IMG/VR virus record: IMGVR_UViG_3300005529_000072
Location: 1 to 37,241 of that record
Length of the DNA stretch: 37,241 bases
Source of the DNA: a virus
Reading direction: 5' to 3' (one strand)
How positions within the stretch are numbered: position 1 is the first letter of the stretch; each line of letters begins with the position of its first letter. This document shows, one piece after another, positions 20,719-29,277 of this stretch. The notes below the pieces were generated by a model. That model saw nothing but the letters and a program-made list of their open reading frames with translations. It had not been told where the DNA came from and did no database searches. The position numbers were made by a program, and so were the translations under genes.

Positions 20719-23084
20719 TGCATCCCCACAATCCGGCCGGTGTGATCTTTCAAGGCGATGTGGGAAGCCAGTTTCGTCCCGTCGTGACCGAAGATATCGA
20801 TCCCTTCGATCTCGCCTTTCTTGTTCTTGCGCACGACCTTTCGGCCCGTGGCCAGGGCATGGGTGCGCTTCACCTCATTCAGGACGTTGTTCAAGGTGGC
20901 ATGCACGGTCTGCAGATCCACCCCGTGCTTCTCGATGTGCCCCTTGGCATCGCCCAAGGCCGTGGAGGCGCTGGTGGCGGCATTGTGGGTCTGATCCAGC
21001 TTCGCGGCCATCGCCTGTAGGATTGCCTCGTGCGAGGCTTTCAGCCCCTCTATTGCGACCGTATGGCCGTGATCGATCTGCTTGTGAATGAGCTCGATCC
21101 CGTATTCGGAATCGATCTTGTAGCGCTCCAACGCGGCCTTGCGCTCGCTCTCGACCTCTTGCTGCATGATCTCCGCCGCTTTCACCCGCTCGCGGGAGTG
21201 AATCTCCATATCCGCCTTGACGATTTCCGGAGGTGGCGGTGGAGGTGGCGCCGGAGGCAGGGTCTTCGGATCGGTCAGGAAGCGTTCGGGAACGGCCAGG
21301 TCGGACATCTTCAGCATTTCCATGCCGATGGCGTAGAAGTTCTCCGCCTTGGCAATCGGCAACTGCAGTTCGGCGGCCTGGACCATCTGATTCCACACGG
21401 CATTCAGCCGTGCCATCTGCGCATCCTTGTTGCCGGCGGAGAAAGCCACACAGATCTTGAAGTGATTGCGCTTCTTCCACGAACCCGGATCGACCTCGAC
21501 CCATTTCCCCTGCAGTTGGATCGTTTCCCGCTTGTGGCCTTGCTTCAGGACCTGTTCATGCACGATGGCGAACAGATCCTCGATCGCAAAGGCGAGAATC
21601 CGGGCAATTTGCTCGACCCGCTGGGCGGCCATGGTGGCCAGGGTTTGCACCCCGGTGGCCGTCTTATTGAGCGAGTTCTGATCGATGCCGGTGAAATAGC
21701 GATTGGTCCCGGTGCGGTTCTCGCGCACCTGGTCCATGTACTCCAGCCCTTCCATGGCTTGGGGGAAGACGAAGGGATGCTCGATGAAGCTGATCGCATT
21801 GACATCCGAGGTCCGAATGCCTCCCCCCGGACGGGAGATCAGCACATCCTCGACATTGACCTTGGTCTCATCGAAGACCTTCTGCGGGTTGTTCGAGAGA
21901 TAGAGGTTGTCCAACCCCTCGCGCAGAATCGCCGTCTTGATCCGCTGGATATCCGCCACCATGTCGGCAATGGAAAAGCCCACATGCCGATGGGGTAAGG
22001 GACAAGCCACTCCCGAGGCCACGGGAATGCGGGAGACCTCCTCGAGATACAGAATCCGCCGCCCCACCCGCAGGATCTGTAAGAGCTCGGCGATCCCATC
22101 CCCGTCGTAATCGACGCGAATCCAGATCATCCGGGCACGAACCCGACGCATCGAGGGATCAGAGGGCTTGTAGCGCTCTAAGCGCCGTTCCCCGAACTGA
22201 TCGCGGGCGTAATCCTCCTGGGTGTAGATCTCCGGGTCATCGGCAATATCAGTCGGGATATCGAAGCCCTGCTCGCGCAATTCGGTGAGGGTCATCTCCT
22301 CCCAGTACTCGAAGTAGTTGCACCGATCATCCAAACGCCAGGAGAACGCGCGTTGATCGACCTTCACCCGCTCCGGAGGCAGGGTGCGGATGCAGAGATC
22401 CTTCGAGTGTAAGGATCGGCGGATGGTGCAGTCGTAGAGCAATGCCGGAGTCATCATCGGCTGCCCGTTGGCATCGACAATCGGCCTTCCCTGCGCGTCC
22501 AGCACCGGATCAGGCGGCAGATCCGGTGCGGGGTGACTGGATGACTCGATCAGCTGGCAGTTCGGGTCCTGCAACAGATACGCCACCCCAGTCTTGGTCT
22601 GGTCGGTGTATTTCTCGATCTCGACCGTCCGACGTGTATCCCGGTACACGAGGAAATAGGCGTTCTTGGTCAAGAGCGCATCGGTCGCCCACTCCAGGAA
22701 CAGATCGAACCAGGGATGCTTGGTGGTCACCAGCCAGTTGAGATACGCCGCTTCCTGCTTAGCCGGCTCCACATCCGCTTCGTTCTCCGGCACCAGGGAG
22801 ACCACATCATCGCCATTGGCGAAGATGCGGCACAGGGAGGGCAGTATCCACTGCACCGTTTCAAAGACGGTGCGATCGATGACGTTGCTCTGCCCTTCGG
22901 GAGCGGGATCGATGTTCTTGCCGAGATAGAGGTCAATCGCTAGAGCGCGTTCCGCGGAGAGCTCGGCCGTGAGGTTCGAAAGATTCGACCCATAGGCGCG
23001 GTTGTCCGCATCATCGATCGCGGACAGCAGTTCGGTCTCCCCCATCGGCTTCAGGGGAGTGATCGGAACGGTGGAGTCGGTCAT
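20715..23084 (-). CDS. Portal protein (P22 gp1-like)
   Basis: The 789-residue protein has the P22-like portal pattern: NVIDRTVFETVQWILPSLCR, IFANGDDVVSLVPENEAD, FLEWATDALLTKNAYFLVYR, then AFSWRLDDRCNYFEYWEEMT, RRILYLEEVSRIPVASGV and GTNRYFTGIDQNSLNKTATG. A Pro/Glu segment with eight prolines in a row (about residues 615-625) precedes a long helical barrel (DMEIHSRERVKAAEIMQQEV onward), slightly longer than the P22 protein. Twelve copies form the vertex through which terminase packs DNA. It follows the terminase and a 41-codon gene. Confidence 0.9.
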   Translation of the reverse strand: MTDSTVPITPLKPMGETELLSAIDDADNRAYGSNLSNLTAELSAERALAIDLYLGKNIDPAPEGQSNVIDRTVFETVQWILPSLCRIFANGDDVVSLVPENEADVEPAKQEAAYLNWLVTTKHPWFDLFLEWATDALLTKNAYFLVYRDTRRTVEIEKYTDQTKTGVAYLLQDPNCQLIESSSHPAPDLPPDPVLDAQGRPIVDANGQPMMTPALLYDCTIRRSLHSKDLCIRTLPPERVKVDQRAFSWRLDDRCNYFEYWEEMTLTELREQGFDIPTDIADDPEIYTQEDYARDQFGERRLERYKPSDPSMRRVRARMIWIRVDYDGDGIAELLQILRVGRRILYLEEVSRIPVASGVACPLPHRHVGFSIADMVADIQRIKTAILREGLDNLYLSNNPQKVFDETKVNVEDVLISRPGGGIRTSDVNAISFIEHPFVFPQAMEGLEYMDQVRENRTGTNRYFTGIDQNSLNKTATGVQTLATMAAQRVEQIARILAFAIEDLFAIVHEQVLKQGHKRETIQLQGKWVEVDPGSWKKRNHFKICVAFSAGNKDAQMARLNAVWNQMVQAAELQLPIAKAENFYAIGMEMLKMSDLAVPERFLTDPKTLPPAPPPPPPPEIVKADMEIHSRERVKAAEIMQQEVESERKAALERYKIDSEYGIELIHKQIDHGHTVAIEGLKASHEAILQAMAAKLDQTHNAATSASTALGDAKGHIEKHGVDLQTVHATLNNVLNEVKRTHALATGRKVVRKNKKGEIEGIDIFGHDGTKLASHIALKDHTGRIVGMQ

Positions 23085-23206
23085 TTCTTGAGCGACAGCG
23101 TCCGCGGCGGATTGCGGGAGGCTTCCAAGGCCGCCAGGCGCGCCTCCAGGGCGGCGATCTTGGCTTCCAGTTCCCGGATCTTCTGGGCATCAGACAGACT
23201 AGACAT
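23081..23206 (-). CDS. 41-residue coiled-coil mini-protein between terminase and portal
   Basis: The frame starts at ATG 23206, overlaps the terminase stop by 8 nt and ends in an ATGA overlap with the portal start, filling the gap exactly. The product, MSSLSDAQKIRELEAKIAAL followed by EARLAALEA, is a textbook heptad coiled coil of about four repeats and a basic Pro-containing tail. Similar short coiled-coil genes at this place occur in podoviruses; the role is unknown, perhaps in terminase-portal docking (inference). Confidence 0.7.
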   Translation of the reverse strand: MSSLSDAQKIRELEAKIAALEARLAALEASRNPPRTLSLKK

Positions 23207-24461
23207 AGGCTCGCTTGGGATACCTCAGTGGGGCAGAACGGGTGCCGCTCTCCACCATCTTGTCGGCCACCATGGCCAGATACCGAAAGGCATCGGCCCC
23301 ATGGGAAAACTCATCGTGCAAGGGCGTCGAAGGCTCCCCCGTGGTGACGGGAATCGACCGTCGATAGCGCTTCAGGCATTCCCTTAGACGCGTCGTGTTC
23401 GAGCGATCGAAGTAACAGCGGGGGAAGATCAAGCGGGCTTTCTTGAGCCCGATCTCCACATCCGCCTGGGGAACAATCGCCACCGTCAGCCCCAGCTTAC
23501 GCAAGATGGACTCCGGAGCGGTCCCCTCGCCCAAAAGCTTGAACTTGCCTTCCGCGCCATCCCAAGGCAGCCAGTGGGTGCCATACCGATAACCTTTCTT
23601 CTCCAGCTCCTGCACGTAGCTGGCGAGGTTGCGCTGGCTATCCTCGAGGTAATCCACGATGCGCAGTTCCGAGAGGTGGCGCTGCACGAAAATGATGGCC
23701 GTGGAGTCGTTGAAGCCCAGATCCCACACCGTATGCACGGCGAGCAAGGGATCGACGGGCACGTTACAGACCCGCTTGCTGGCCGCTAAGGCCGTCACTT
23801 CGGGGGTATAAATCGCCCCTTCCGCTGCCGCCCGGCACTTGCCCTCGTAGATGTTCTCAAAGGCCAGCGGATCGGTCGCTTTCAGATGCTCCATGCCGCG
23901 GAGGAACTTCTCCGACAGCCACGGGTTATCCCGATAGCTCATGGGGATCAGCACCGTCTTGGGGGGGGTCTCCTCGATGAACCGCACCCAGGTCTCATCC
24001 GTGTCCAGGTCCGGATTGAAGCTGATCCAGATCTCCGCGCCTTTCTTACGGATCGTGGGCAAGAGAATCGACCAGGACCGGCGGGAGATCACCTGGGCTT
24101 CTTCCACCCAGCAGATATCCGCGCCTTCAAAGCTCTTGATCGAATCGACCGTGAGGGACGACAGCCCCGCAAAGACGAACTCGGTGCCGTTCTTGCCCGT
24201 GATCGCCACTTTCTGGATCTGATAGTGATCGGTGAGCCCCAGGGCCACGATCTGATCCGAGAGCAATCGGTGCACCGAATCCCGAATGGCCCGCTGAGTC
24301 TCGCGAGCACAGAACACCCGCACCGGCTTCGTAGTGCCGATGATCAGCAGCGCTCGAGCAATGCCCCAGCTTTTCGCTCCACCCCTGCCCCCATAGAGCA
24401 CCTTGAAGTCGTAGGGCTCAAAGAGCGGGGCGAGCTTTTTCGGCAGTTCGACCTCAGCCAA
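23199..24461 (-). CDS. terL: Terminase large subunit
   Basis: The 420-residue packaging motor shows Walker A GGRGGAKS (residues 24-31), Walker B and catalytic acid ICWVEEA (116-122), and the coupling segment SFNP (147-150). In the nuclease half it has WDLGFNDS with the first Asp at residue 247 and a late HDEFSHGADAFRYLA with paired acids near 382-392. It belongs to the PBSX/P22-like terminase group by its GGRGGAKSW loop. It pumps and cuts DNA at the portal. The stop overlaps a coiled-coil mini-gene. Confidence 0.93.
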   Translation of the reverse strand: MAEVELPKKLAPLFEPYDFKVLYGGRGGAKSWGIARALLIIGTTKPVRVFCARETQRAIRDSVHRLLSDQIVALGLTDHYQIQKVAITGKNGTEFVFAGLSSLTVDSIKSFEGADICWVEEAQVISRRSWSILLPTIRKKGAEIWISFNPDLDTDETWVRFIEETPPKTVLIPMSYRDNPWLSEKFLRGMEHLKATDPLAFENIYEGKCRAAAEGAIYTPEVTALAASKRVCNVPVDPLLAVHTVWDLGFNDSTAIIFVQRHLSELRIVDYLEDSQRNLASYVQELEKKGYRYGTHWLPWDGAEGKFKLLGEGTAPESILRKLGLTVAIVPQADVEIGLKKARLIFPRCYFDRSNTTRLRECLKRYRRSIPVTTGEPSTPLHDEFSHGADAFRYLAMVADKMVESGTRSAPLRYPKRAYV

Positions 24462-24690
24462 CGAACTTGACCGTGTGATTCAGTTCCACAGGATGGTCCT
24501 CATCCCCAACGTGCTGAATCAATTGCAGTTTGGGGACTGACCGGTCCAGGAGCGAATTGGCTGCCGCAACTTGGGTCGCGCTCATCTCCAGCTCCCCGGA
24601 GATATGCTTCTGCAAGCGGTCGATAATGACCGAAGCTTGGATCTTGGCGCGGACTTCCTCGGAGTGGTGGCGGTTCAATCGAGCGGCCAT
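24454..24690 (-). CDS. Terminase small subunit-like protein
   Basis: The 78-residue product lies immediately before the large subunit and overlaps it by 8 nt. MAARLNRHHSEEVRAKIQAS, VIIDRLQKHISGELEMSATQ and VAAANSLLDRSVPKLQ match the short terminase-small-subunit-like proteins common in podoviruses and prophages. The helical N-terminal part would bind the packaging site; the acidic tail may contact the large subunit. It is shorter than classical TerS proteins, so an oligomer of compact subunits is likely. Confidence 0.75.
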   Translation of the reverse strand: MAARLNRHHSEEVRAKIQASVIIDRLQKHISGELEMSATQVAAANSLLDRSVPKLQLIQHVGDEDHPVELNHTVKFVG

Positions 24691-24723
24691 GGTGTATGCG
24701 ACTGCCTTTCGGCTTGGTCGCCC

Positions 24724-24879
24724 CTATTTGGTGCGGTTCCCCACATGCTTCTTGGGAACGTAGTTGACGCCCTTTTCGGACGGGAACGGCATGGGCTTGC
24801 CGGGAGGCGGGAGCGTGCTTTTGGCCCCTTTGCCGCGGCCCATGATGTGGTTGTGGATGATGGCGTGGAGGTGCTTCAT
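24724..24879 (-). CDS. 51-residue basic mini-protein upstream of terminase genes
   Basis: ATG 24879 overlaps the preceding stop (ATGA) and the frame ends at TAG 24724-24726. The product is basic and His/Pro-rich (MKHLHAIIHNHIMGRGKGAK, then PPPGKPMPFPSEKGV and YVPKKHVGNRTK) with no membrane segment. Its size and charge suggest nucleic-acid binding or simply a structural extra. It is one of two mini-genes here that pack without gaps. I recognise no family. Confidence 0.6.
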   Translation of the reverse strand: MKHLHAIIHNHIMGRGKGAKSTLPPPGKPMPFPSEKGVNYVPKKHVGNRTK

Positions 24880-25025
24880 TTGCGTTTAGTCCCGAAGTGT
24901 TTACCGACATCGGCTGCGACGAACTCTTTGGCCACGGCTTTCGAGGGGCCTTTGCCGTTACGCGGCTTGCCGCCATGGGCAATCATTTCCATGTACCGAT
25001 GCTGTTTGCCGGATTTGCTGGGCAT
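24876..25025 (-). CDS. 49-residue Lys-rich mini-protein, DUF3008-like
   Basis: MPSKSGKQHRYMEMIAHGGK, KGPSKAVAKEFVAADVGKHF and a basic end match the short phage family that begins MP(A/S)KS-QRFM and has a K-x-E/F helix, often labelled DUF3008-like. The function is unknown, possibly in DNA binding or virion maturation. GAGGTGAGCG precedes ATG 25025 at a good distance. It is tied to the next gene by ATGA. Confidence 0.7.
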   Translation of the reverse strand: MPSKSGKQHRYMEMIAHGGKPRNGKGPSKAVAKEFVAADVGKHFGTKRK

Positions 25026-25033
25026 CGCTCACC

Positions 25034-26821
25034 TCACATGAAAAAGAGAATCGTGGTGTCTTCATCCTCGGCATTGCGCCGGGACAGCTCCATTAGCATC
25101 CGAATCTCGGCGGTCACGAGCGCTTGCTCGTAGACCACTTCGATCTCGCGCTTCACTGATTGTGCGGCTTGCTGGAGTTCCGGCGCATCGACTTCGATCT
25201 TGGGCGCCGAGAGCTTGGGCGGCTCCTGCGCTTGTTCGGCTTGCTGCGCTACTTTCTGCGCAAGGGCCTTGGCGCGGTTCAGCAGCTCAATCGCCTCAGC
25301 GAGCGAGCGACATAGGAACTCCTGCCCGTCGATCACGACTCGATAGAGCGTCCGACGCCGTTTCCGACCCGCATCCTGGGACGCACTCGGGGGGCTTAAG
25401 AGCGAGGCGACGAAGGCCAGGCTCGCCGAGCCAAAGAGATTCCCACTGCCGAGCGTCCCGGACCCATCAAAGGCAATCGCACTGCTGCCCGCCAAAGCCC
25501 CCGAGGCGGTGAGCGTCGAATTGCTGGCGAAAGTGAGCGTGGCGCTGGCGGCCATCTCCCCATCGCCGAGAATGACCCCGGTCTGGGAGAAGACCAATGC
25601 CGCGGTACCGTTCAATCCCGGCTGCAGCAGCGTCCCTGAGGCGCCAAAGACGAGATCCGAATCGCCTGCGAGAACTCCGGAACCCGAAAGCGTTGCACTG
25701 GCGGCAAAGCTCAGATCGGATTCGCCGCTGAGAACGCCCGTCCCTGTCAGCGTTCCACTCTCCCCGAAGGTGAGCGCAGTCGTTCCGGCTAAGGCTCCAG
25801 TCCCCAGTAAGGCGCCGGTCTGTCCAAAGGCCAGATCCGAATCGCCCGCAAGTGCCCCGGCCCCCAGGAGATTGCCAGTCTGTCCGAAAGTGAGGGCGCT
25901 CGAGCCATTAAGGGCCGTGGCTGGAGCGGAGAACCCTCGAGGGCCTGAAACGAACTGCAGATTCGCGAACGGTCCGACGCCAGGACCGGCCTGGGAGCCT
26001 CGGCCCTGTCCCGCCAAGGCCCCGAGGGTGGCGTTGACATCAAAGGCGACTCCGGCCGTGCCGGAGATAGCCCCCGAGGGCGTAAATCCCCGCGGCGCCA
26101 AGACGAATTGCGCGCGCTTGCTCGGAGAGACTCCGGGACCTACGGAAGCCGAACGCCCTTGGGATACCGCGCCACCGGTTTCTGTAAAAACCGCCTGGAT
26201 CGTCGCAAAGGTATCCGTCCCATTGCTCGGGGCAGTGAAGGTCGAGGCGACATTCCCCGTGACGAGGACGCGCTTGTCCTGCGCCCGGGCCAGCCACACC
26301 GCGCCCGTTCCTTGGGCGGCATGGCCGCTTTCTCCCGTCCCTGCCGATGGCGTGACATTGCCATTGCCATCCGCACAGAAACTCCAGACGAAGACCGGCG
26401 CCGAAGTCGCATTGGAATTGCCGGTGCTGATCGCATCGGTCCCGGTGCCCGGAGAGGCCACCGAGATCATGTTCGTATTGGCGAGCAGCGTATTTAGACC
26501 ACTGATCTCCCCCACATAGATCGCGCTGAACGGGGCGCTCGAGGTCCAATTCGCCGTGAAGGTGGTCGAGCCGCCTTTGCAATTGAGCGCGAGGAAGGCG
26601 GCGTACTGCTGGCCGGGACCGGTCAGAAAGACCTGGGTCCCCAGCGCATTGATCGTATTACCGACCCCTCCATCGTTAATGTTGTTGACGCTCTGATTGG
26701 CCCCGAGCGTGACGACAATCAGAGCCGCATTCCCGGCCGTCATGGTCCGGGTCACGGCAACAGAGGTTGCGCTCGCGGTTTGCTCGGGGCTGGAGGTCTC
26801 CCCTACGAATAGGCCAGCCAT
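25034..26821 (-). CDS. Virion-appendage-like protein with 20-residue tandem repeats
   Basis: The 595-residue protein has three parts. Residues 1-215 form a beta-sandwich-like domain (ALIVVTLGANQSVNNINDGG, FSAIYVGEISGLNTLLANTN) shared with two other gene products here (26822-28264 and 30834-31523). Residues about 303-461 are eight tandem repeats of 20 residues of the type AL-G-S-L-FG-SG-L-G-G, likely stacked beta turns or a beta-roll. The last 120 residues are charged and helical (RALAQKVAQQAEQAQEPP-type) and look cytoplasmic or core-facing. It has no signal peptide. A fibre or decoration role is inferred. It abuts the next gene at TAA/ATG. Confidence 0.7.
   Translation of the reverse strand: MAGLFVGETSSPEQTASATSVAVTRTMTAGNAALIVVTLGANQSVNNINDGGVGNTINALGTQVFLTGPGQQYAAFLALNCKGGSTTFTANWTSSAPFSAIYVGEISGLNTLLANTNMISVASPGTGTDAISTGNSNATSAPVFVWSFCADGNGNVTPSAGTGESGHAAQGTGAVWLARAQDKRVLVTGNVASTFTAPSNGTDTFATIQAVFTETGGAVSQGRSASVGPGVSPSKRAQFVLAPRGFTPSGAISGTAGVAFDVNATLGALAGQGRGSQAGPGVGPFANLQFVSGPRGFSAPATALNGSSALTFGQTGNLLGAGALAGDSDLAFGQTGALLGTGALAGTTALTFGESGTLTGTGVLSGESDLSFAASATLSGSGVLAGDSDLVFGASGTLLQPGLNGTAALVFSQTGVILGDGEMAASATLTFASNSTLTASGALAGSSAIAFDGSGTLGSGNLFGSASLAFVASLLSPPSASQDAGRKRRRTLYRVVIDGQEFLCRSLAEAIELLNRAKALAQKVAQQAEQAQEPPKLSAPKIEVDAPELQQAAQSVKREIEVVYEQALVTAEIRMLMELSRRNAEDEDTTILFFM
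25439..25915 (-). repeat. Tandem 60-bp repeats coding for 20-residue units
   Basis: Eight consecutive units of 19-20 residues lie inside the appendage protein gene. Unit starts read ALNGSSALTFGQTG, ALAGDSDLAFGQTG, ALAGTTALTFGESG, VLSGESDLSFAASA, VLAGDSDLVFGASG, LNGTAALVFSQTG, EMAASATLTFASNS and ALAGSSAIAFDGSG. A partial ninth follows (LFGSASLAF). The DNA units are similar but not identical, so the array is old or under selection at the protein level. Confidence 0.85.
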
Positions 26822-28264
26822 TTACTTGTACGAGCTGGTTGAGCCCGTCCATCCTTGAACGCCGTTGATTCCGCCCCCGGCATCGTTCTGCACGGTATAG
26901 GTGAACTGAATCGTGGAGGTGGAGGTCGTATACGCATGCGCGAAGCCGTCATCCGACTCTAACCCGGTCCCCCCACCGTCCCACGCGGCGCACACCGCGA
27001 TATCACTCAGAACTCCCGTGGGTCCTGAAGCCCCTGAAAGCGTATGCGCATCAATCCCACAGGTGCTGATATGCAGCTGGCGGGCCGTGGAAGACGGCGT
27101 GGTCGAAGTCGTAGGCAGCGTGGTGGAGGCGGTCGTCTGCTTCCCACTGTTGGTGGTCACCTGGTCGAAGCTCGATGCCCCAGTGACATCGTACAGTTCA
27201 AAATGCGAGACGGAACTACTGGAGACCACATCCGAATTGGCGGTGACGATATTGCTGAGCGAAGGCGTCGCATTCTGTGCGCACGCCTGCTGGCAAAATC
27301 CTGCACTCACGTCCAACGCCGTGAACACCGGGGCACTATTGGTGCCGTAGCTGTTCCCGGCGGTGTCGGACATCCCGGACAGACCGACCCAATTCGCTGG
27401 GTTGCTTTGATCGGCGGGCAATACCTCCCAGCTCAAATGAACCAGATTCCCGCGTGTCGGGAACTGCATCGCCCAGGGACCGGTCGCCTCCGTAGCCCCG
27501 TAGATGTTGTAGCCCTGCACGGTGACCACACGGATACCGGCCGCGGGGGCGGTGCCGGCATTCGCTGCTTTGAGCGCGATGGCGACCATCTGCGAGGCCC
27601 CAGACCCCCCAGTGCAGCTCATGTCCGGGTTCACCGCACCATGCGTGCTCTGAATCCCGAACTGCGTACACGGGGCTACGTCCACCGTGCTATTCAGGTT
27701 TGCGGCGTTCAGCAAGCCGAAGGGGATGGCGGTTCCCGGGTTCCAATGCGTGATGGTTCCCGCCCCGGACATCTGCGCGCCGTAGCAGAAGATGAGATCG
27801 CCATCCTGAGTCGTCGTGATGCTGCCGGCGGTCAGGTTCGGTGCGGTGGCGGAGTCATTGTGGCTCGTGCCATCCAAGGCACTCGCCTGGGCGATATTAT
27901 AGAACTCATACACCGCGTAGTGCGTGTTGGTCGGGGTGCCCGCGGTATGCGTGACGAGAATCGTGTTGATGCCCGCCGGGCAGTTGAGCCCCACAAAGAC
28001 ATCAATTCGGCGCGTCGAGCCGACCGAACTGACTGCCGCGGCCCCCCAGATGCCACTGCTGAGGTTGTCGTTGACACTGGCACTCGTGACCGTGGTGTCA
28101 CTGGTGACCACGACAATGAGACAGTTCCCCGTGAGGGTATTGTTCGGTAGCCCAATCGTGACCGGATTGGAGGTGGCGGCCCGGCTATTGGCGGAAGTGA
28201 AGCGCCCTTGAACCAGGCTCGGCAGAGCAACCGCAGGGGTATAGCCTCGCCCGCTGTTCCACAT
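26822..28264 (-). CDS. Beta-rich virion-appendage-like protein
   Basis: The 480-residue protein is Ser/Thr/Gly/Ala-rich and nearly all beta. Residues 45-235 match the domain of the neighbouring 595-residue and 229-residue proteins (LIVVVTSDTTVTSASVND, HYAVYEFYNIAQASALDGTS, GDLIFCYGAQMSGAGT). A second, related half covers about 245-475 (VVTVQGYNIYGATEATGPWA, LHISTCGIDAHTL). It has several Cys, but no signal peptide. It is probably a multi-domain fibre or capsid decoration. The start ATG 28264 overlaps the previous stop (TGATG). Confidence 0.68.
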   Translation of the reverse strand: MWNSGRGYTPAVALPSLVQGRFTSANSRAATSNPVTIGLPNNTLTGNCLIVVVTSDTTVTSASVNDNLSSGIWGAAAVSSVGSTRRIDVFVGLNCPAGINTILVTHTAGTPTNTHYAVYEFYNIAQASALDGTSHNDSATAPNLTAGSITTTQDGDLIFCYGAQMSGAGTITHWNPGTAIPFGLLNAANLNSTVDVAPCTQFGIQSTHGAVNPDMSCTGGSGASQMVAIALKAANAGTAPAAGIRVVTVQGYNIYGATEATGPWAMQFPTRGNLVHLSWEVLPADQSNPANWVGLSGMSDTAGNSYGTNSAPVFTALDVSAGFCQQACAQNATPSLSNIVTANSDVVSSSSVSHFELYDVTGASSFDQVTTNSGKQTTASTTLPTTSTTPSSTARQLHISTCGIDAHTLSGASGPTGVLSDIAVCAAWDGGGTGLESDDGFAHAYTTSTSTIQFTYTVQNDAGGGINGVQGWTGSTSSYK

Positions 28265-28812
28265 CAGTTCGAGTAGACGATCTCAAACTGCTGACAGGTA
28301 ATGCTGTTGGAGGCGTTCGCGACACTCCATGTCCCAAAGAGATCCACGGTCTGCGAAGAAGTCGAGTCAAAGCCTGTTCCCGCAGCCGGCGCAGAGGTCG
28401 GCAGGAGCATGATCGGCGTCGTGGCGGACAGAGCCGCACTCGTCAAGACTCCTGTTCCCAGCATGGTCGCCGAGGTGCTGGCGCCGGTCGTGAGACAGGT
28501 GAGATCGATCTTCAGGTCCCAAGTGAGGTTGGTCGCCGAAGTCGCCAGGGTTCCCGAGGCCCCGCCGTTGAAGACGATGACCGAGCCGAAGCGCACATCG
28601 AAGGTGAAGGTGCCGGGCGAGGAGGCCGCGGTGGACATCTTGCCACTGGCATAGATGCGGATCTTCGACAACCCCGCGACCAATTGATTGGCCGGAATCG
28701 TCCACTTCGCTTGCGCGGCATTCAGCAGGCTCGTCGCCGTCGTGCTGTTGGTCAAGGCGGTGCCGGCGGCCGGCTGCACGCCCATCGACTGGTTCCACGA
28801 ATTATTCGCCAT
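28264..28812 (-). CDS. Small beta-rich structural protein
   Basis: The 182-residue product has a Thr/Ser/Ala-rich jelly-roll-like pattern: AKWTIPANQLVAGLSKIRIY, TFTFDVRFGSVIVFNGG, LTWDLKIDLTCLTTGAS, then VDLFGTWSVANASNSITCQQ. The alternating hydrophobic strands and lack of charged helices fit a capsid or tail decoration protein. It belongs to the eight-gene block between the late-operon start and terminase. No known name can be given. Confidence 0.65.
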   Translation of the reverse strand: MANNSWNQSMGVQPAAGTALTNSTTATSLLNAAQAKWTIPANQLVAGLSKIRIYASGKMSTAASSPGTFTFDVRFGSVIVFNGGASGTLATSATNLTWDLKIDLTCLTTGASTSATMLGTGVLTSAALSATTPIMLLPTSAPAAGTGFDSTSSQTVDLFGTWSVANASNSITCQQFEIVYSN

Positions 28813-28818
28813 GTGTGT

Positions 28819-29268
28819 TTAGTCCAAGGTGACAGTGAGAGCGCCGATGGCAAAGCTCGGCGTAATACCCGCGGAAATGGAGAGCGAGGCGGTGAGCGCT
28901 CCTGAGGCGAGAATCTCTCCGGCCCCCGAGGTGGATTTGCCCACGGAAAAGAACGTCGCGGTGCCCGAGCCCGCCGTGCAAGCCCCGAAGGTGACAGCCG
29001 CGGCATTGGCCGCTTGAGTGGGGGCAGTGCCGGAGACCGTCCATCCCGAGCTCGACCGGGCGACCGCTACCCGGGCATAGCCGGTATAGCTGATCTCATT
29101 GGTCGTCTGATTGCCCGCCTCCCCCGGATCGGAGGTGTGCAGCGCGACGAATAGGGAGCCGGCTGTGCCACTGCCGACAATTCCGGTGACATCGCCCCAC
29201 CCTGCCGCGGTAGTGTTGTTGAACAACAGCAGGAGGCAGTCATTCTCGAAGGCATTACTGGCAGACAT
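28819..29268 (-). CDS. Phage structural protein, beta-sandwich type
   Basis: The 149-residue protein has the pattern of a widespread phage virion protein: a short helix (SASNAFENDCLLLLFNNTTA), VGSGTAGSLFVALHTSDPGE with the common L-V-ALHTSDPGE segment, NEISYTGYARVAVARSS, then AAAVTFGACTAGSGTATFFS and ILASGALTASLSISAGITP. The same plan is seen in the 131-residue protein at 29919-30314, so the two are likely paralogues. It is probably a tail or head decoration subunit. Confidence 0.72.
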   Translation of the reverse strand: MSASNAFENDCLLLLFNNTTAAGWGDVTGIVGSGTAGSLFVALHTSDPGEAGNQTTNEISYTGYARVAVARSSSGWTVSGTAPTQAANAAAVTFGACTAGSGTATFFSVGKSTSGAGEILASGALTASLSISAGITPSFAIGALTVTLD

Positions 29269-29277
29269 TCACAATCC

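Noticed and set aside
21030-21998. Plus-strand open frame of 322 codons opposite the portal gene
   Set aside because: Antisense shadow; the portal pattern is unmistakable on the minus strand.
27044-28150. Plus-strand open frame of 368 codons opposite the 480-residue beta protein
   Set aside because: Shadow of the minus-strand gene, with Arg-rich composition and no start signals.
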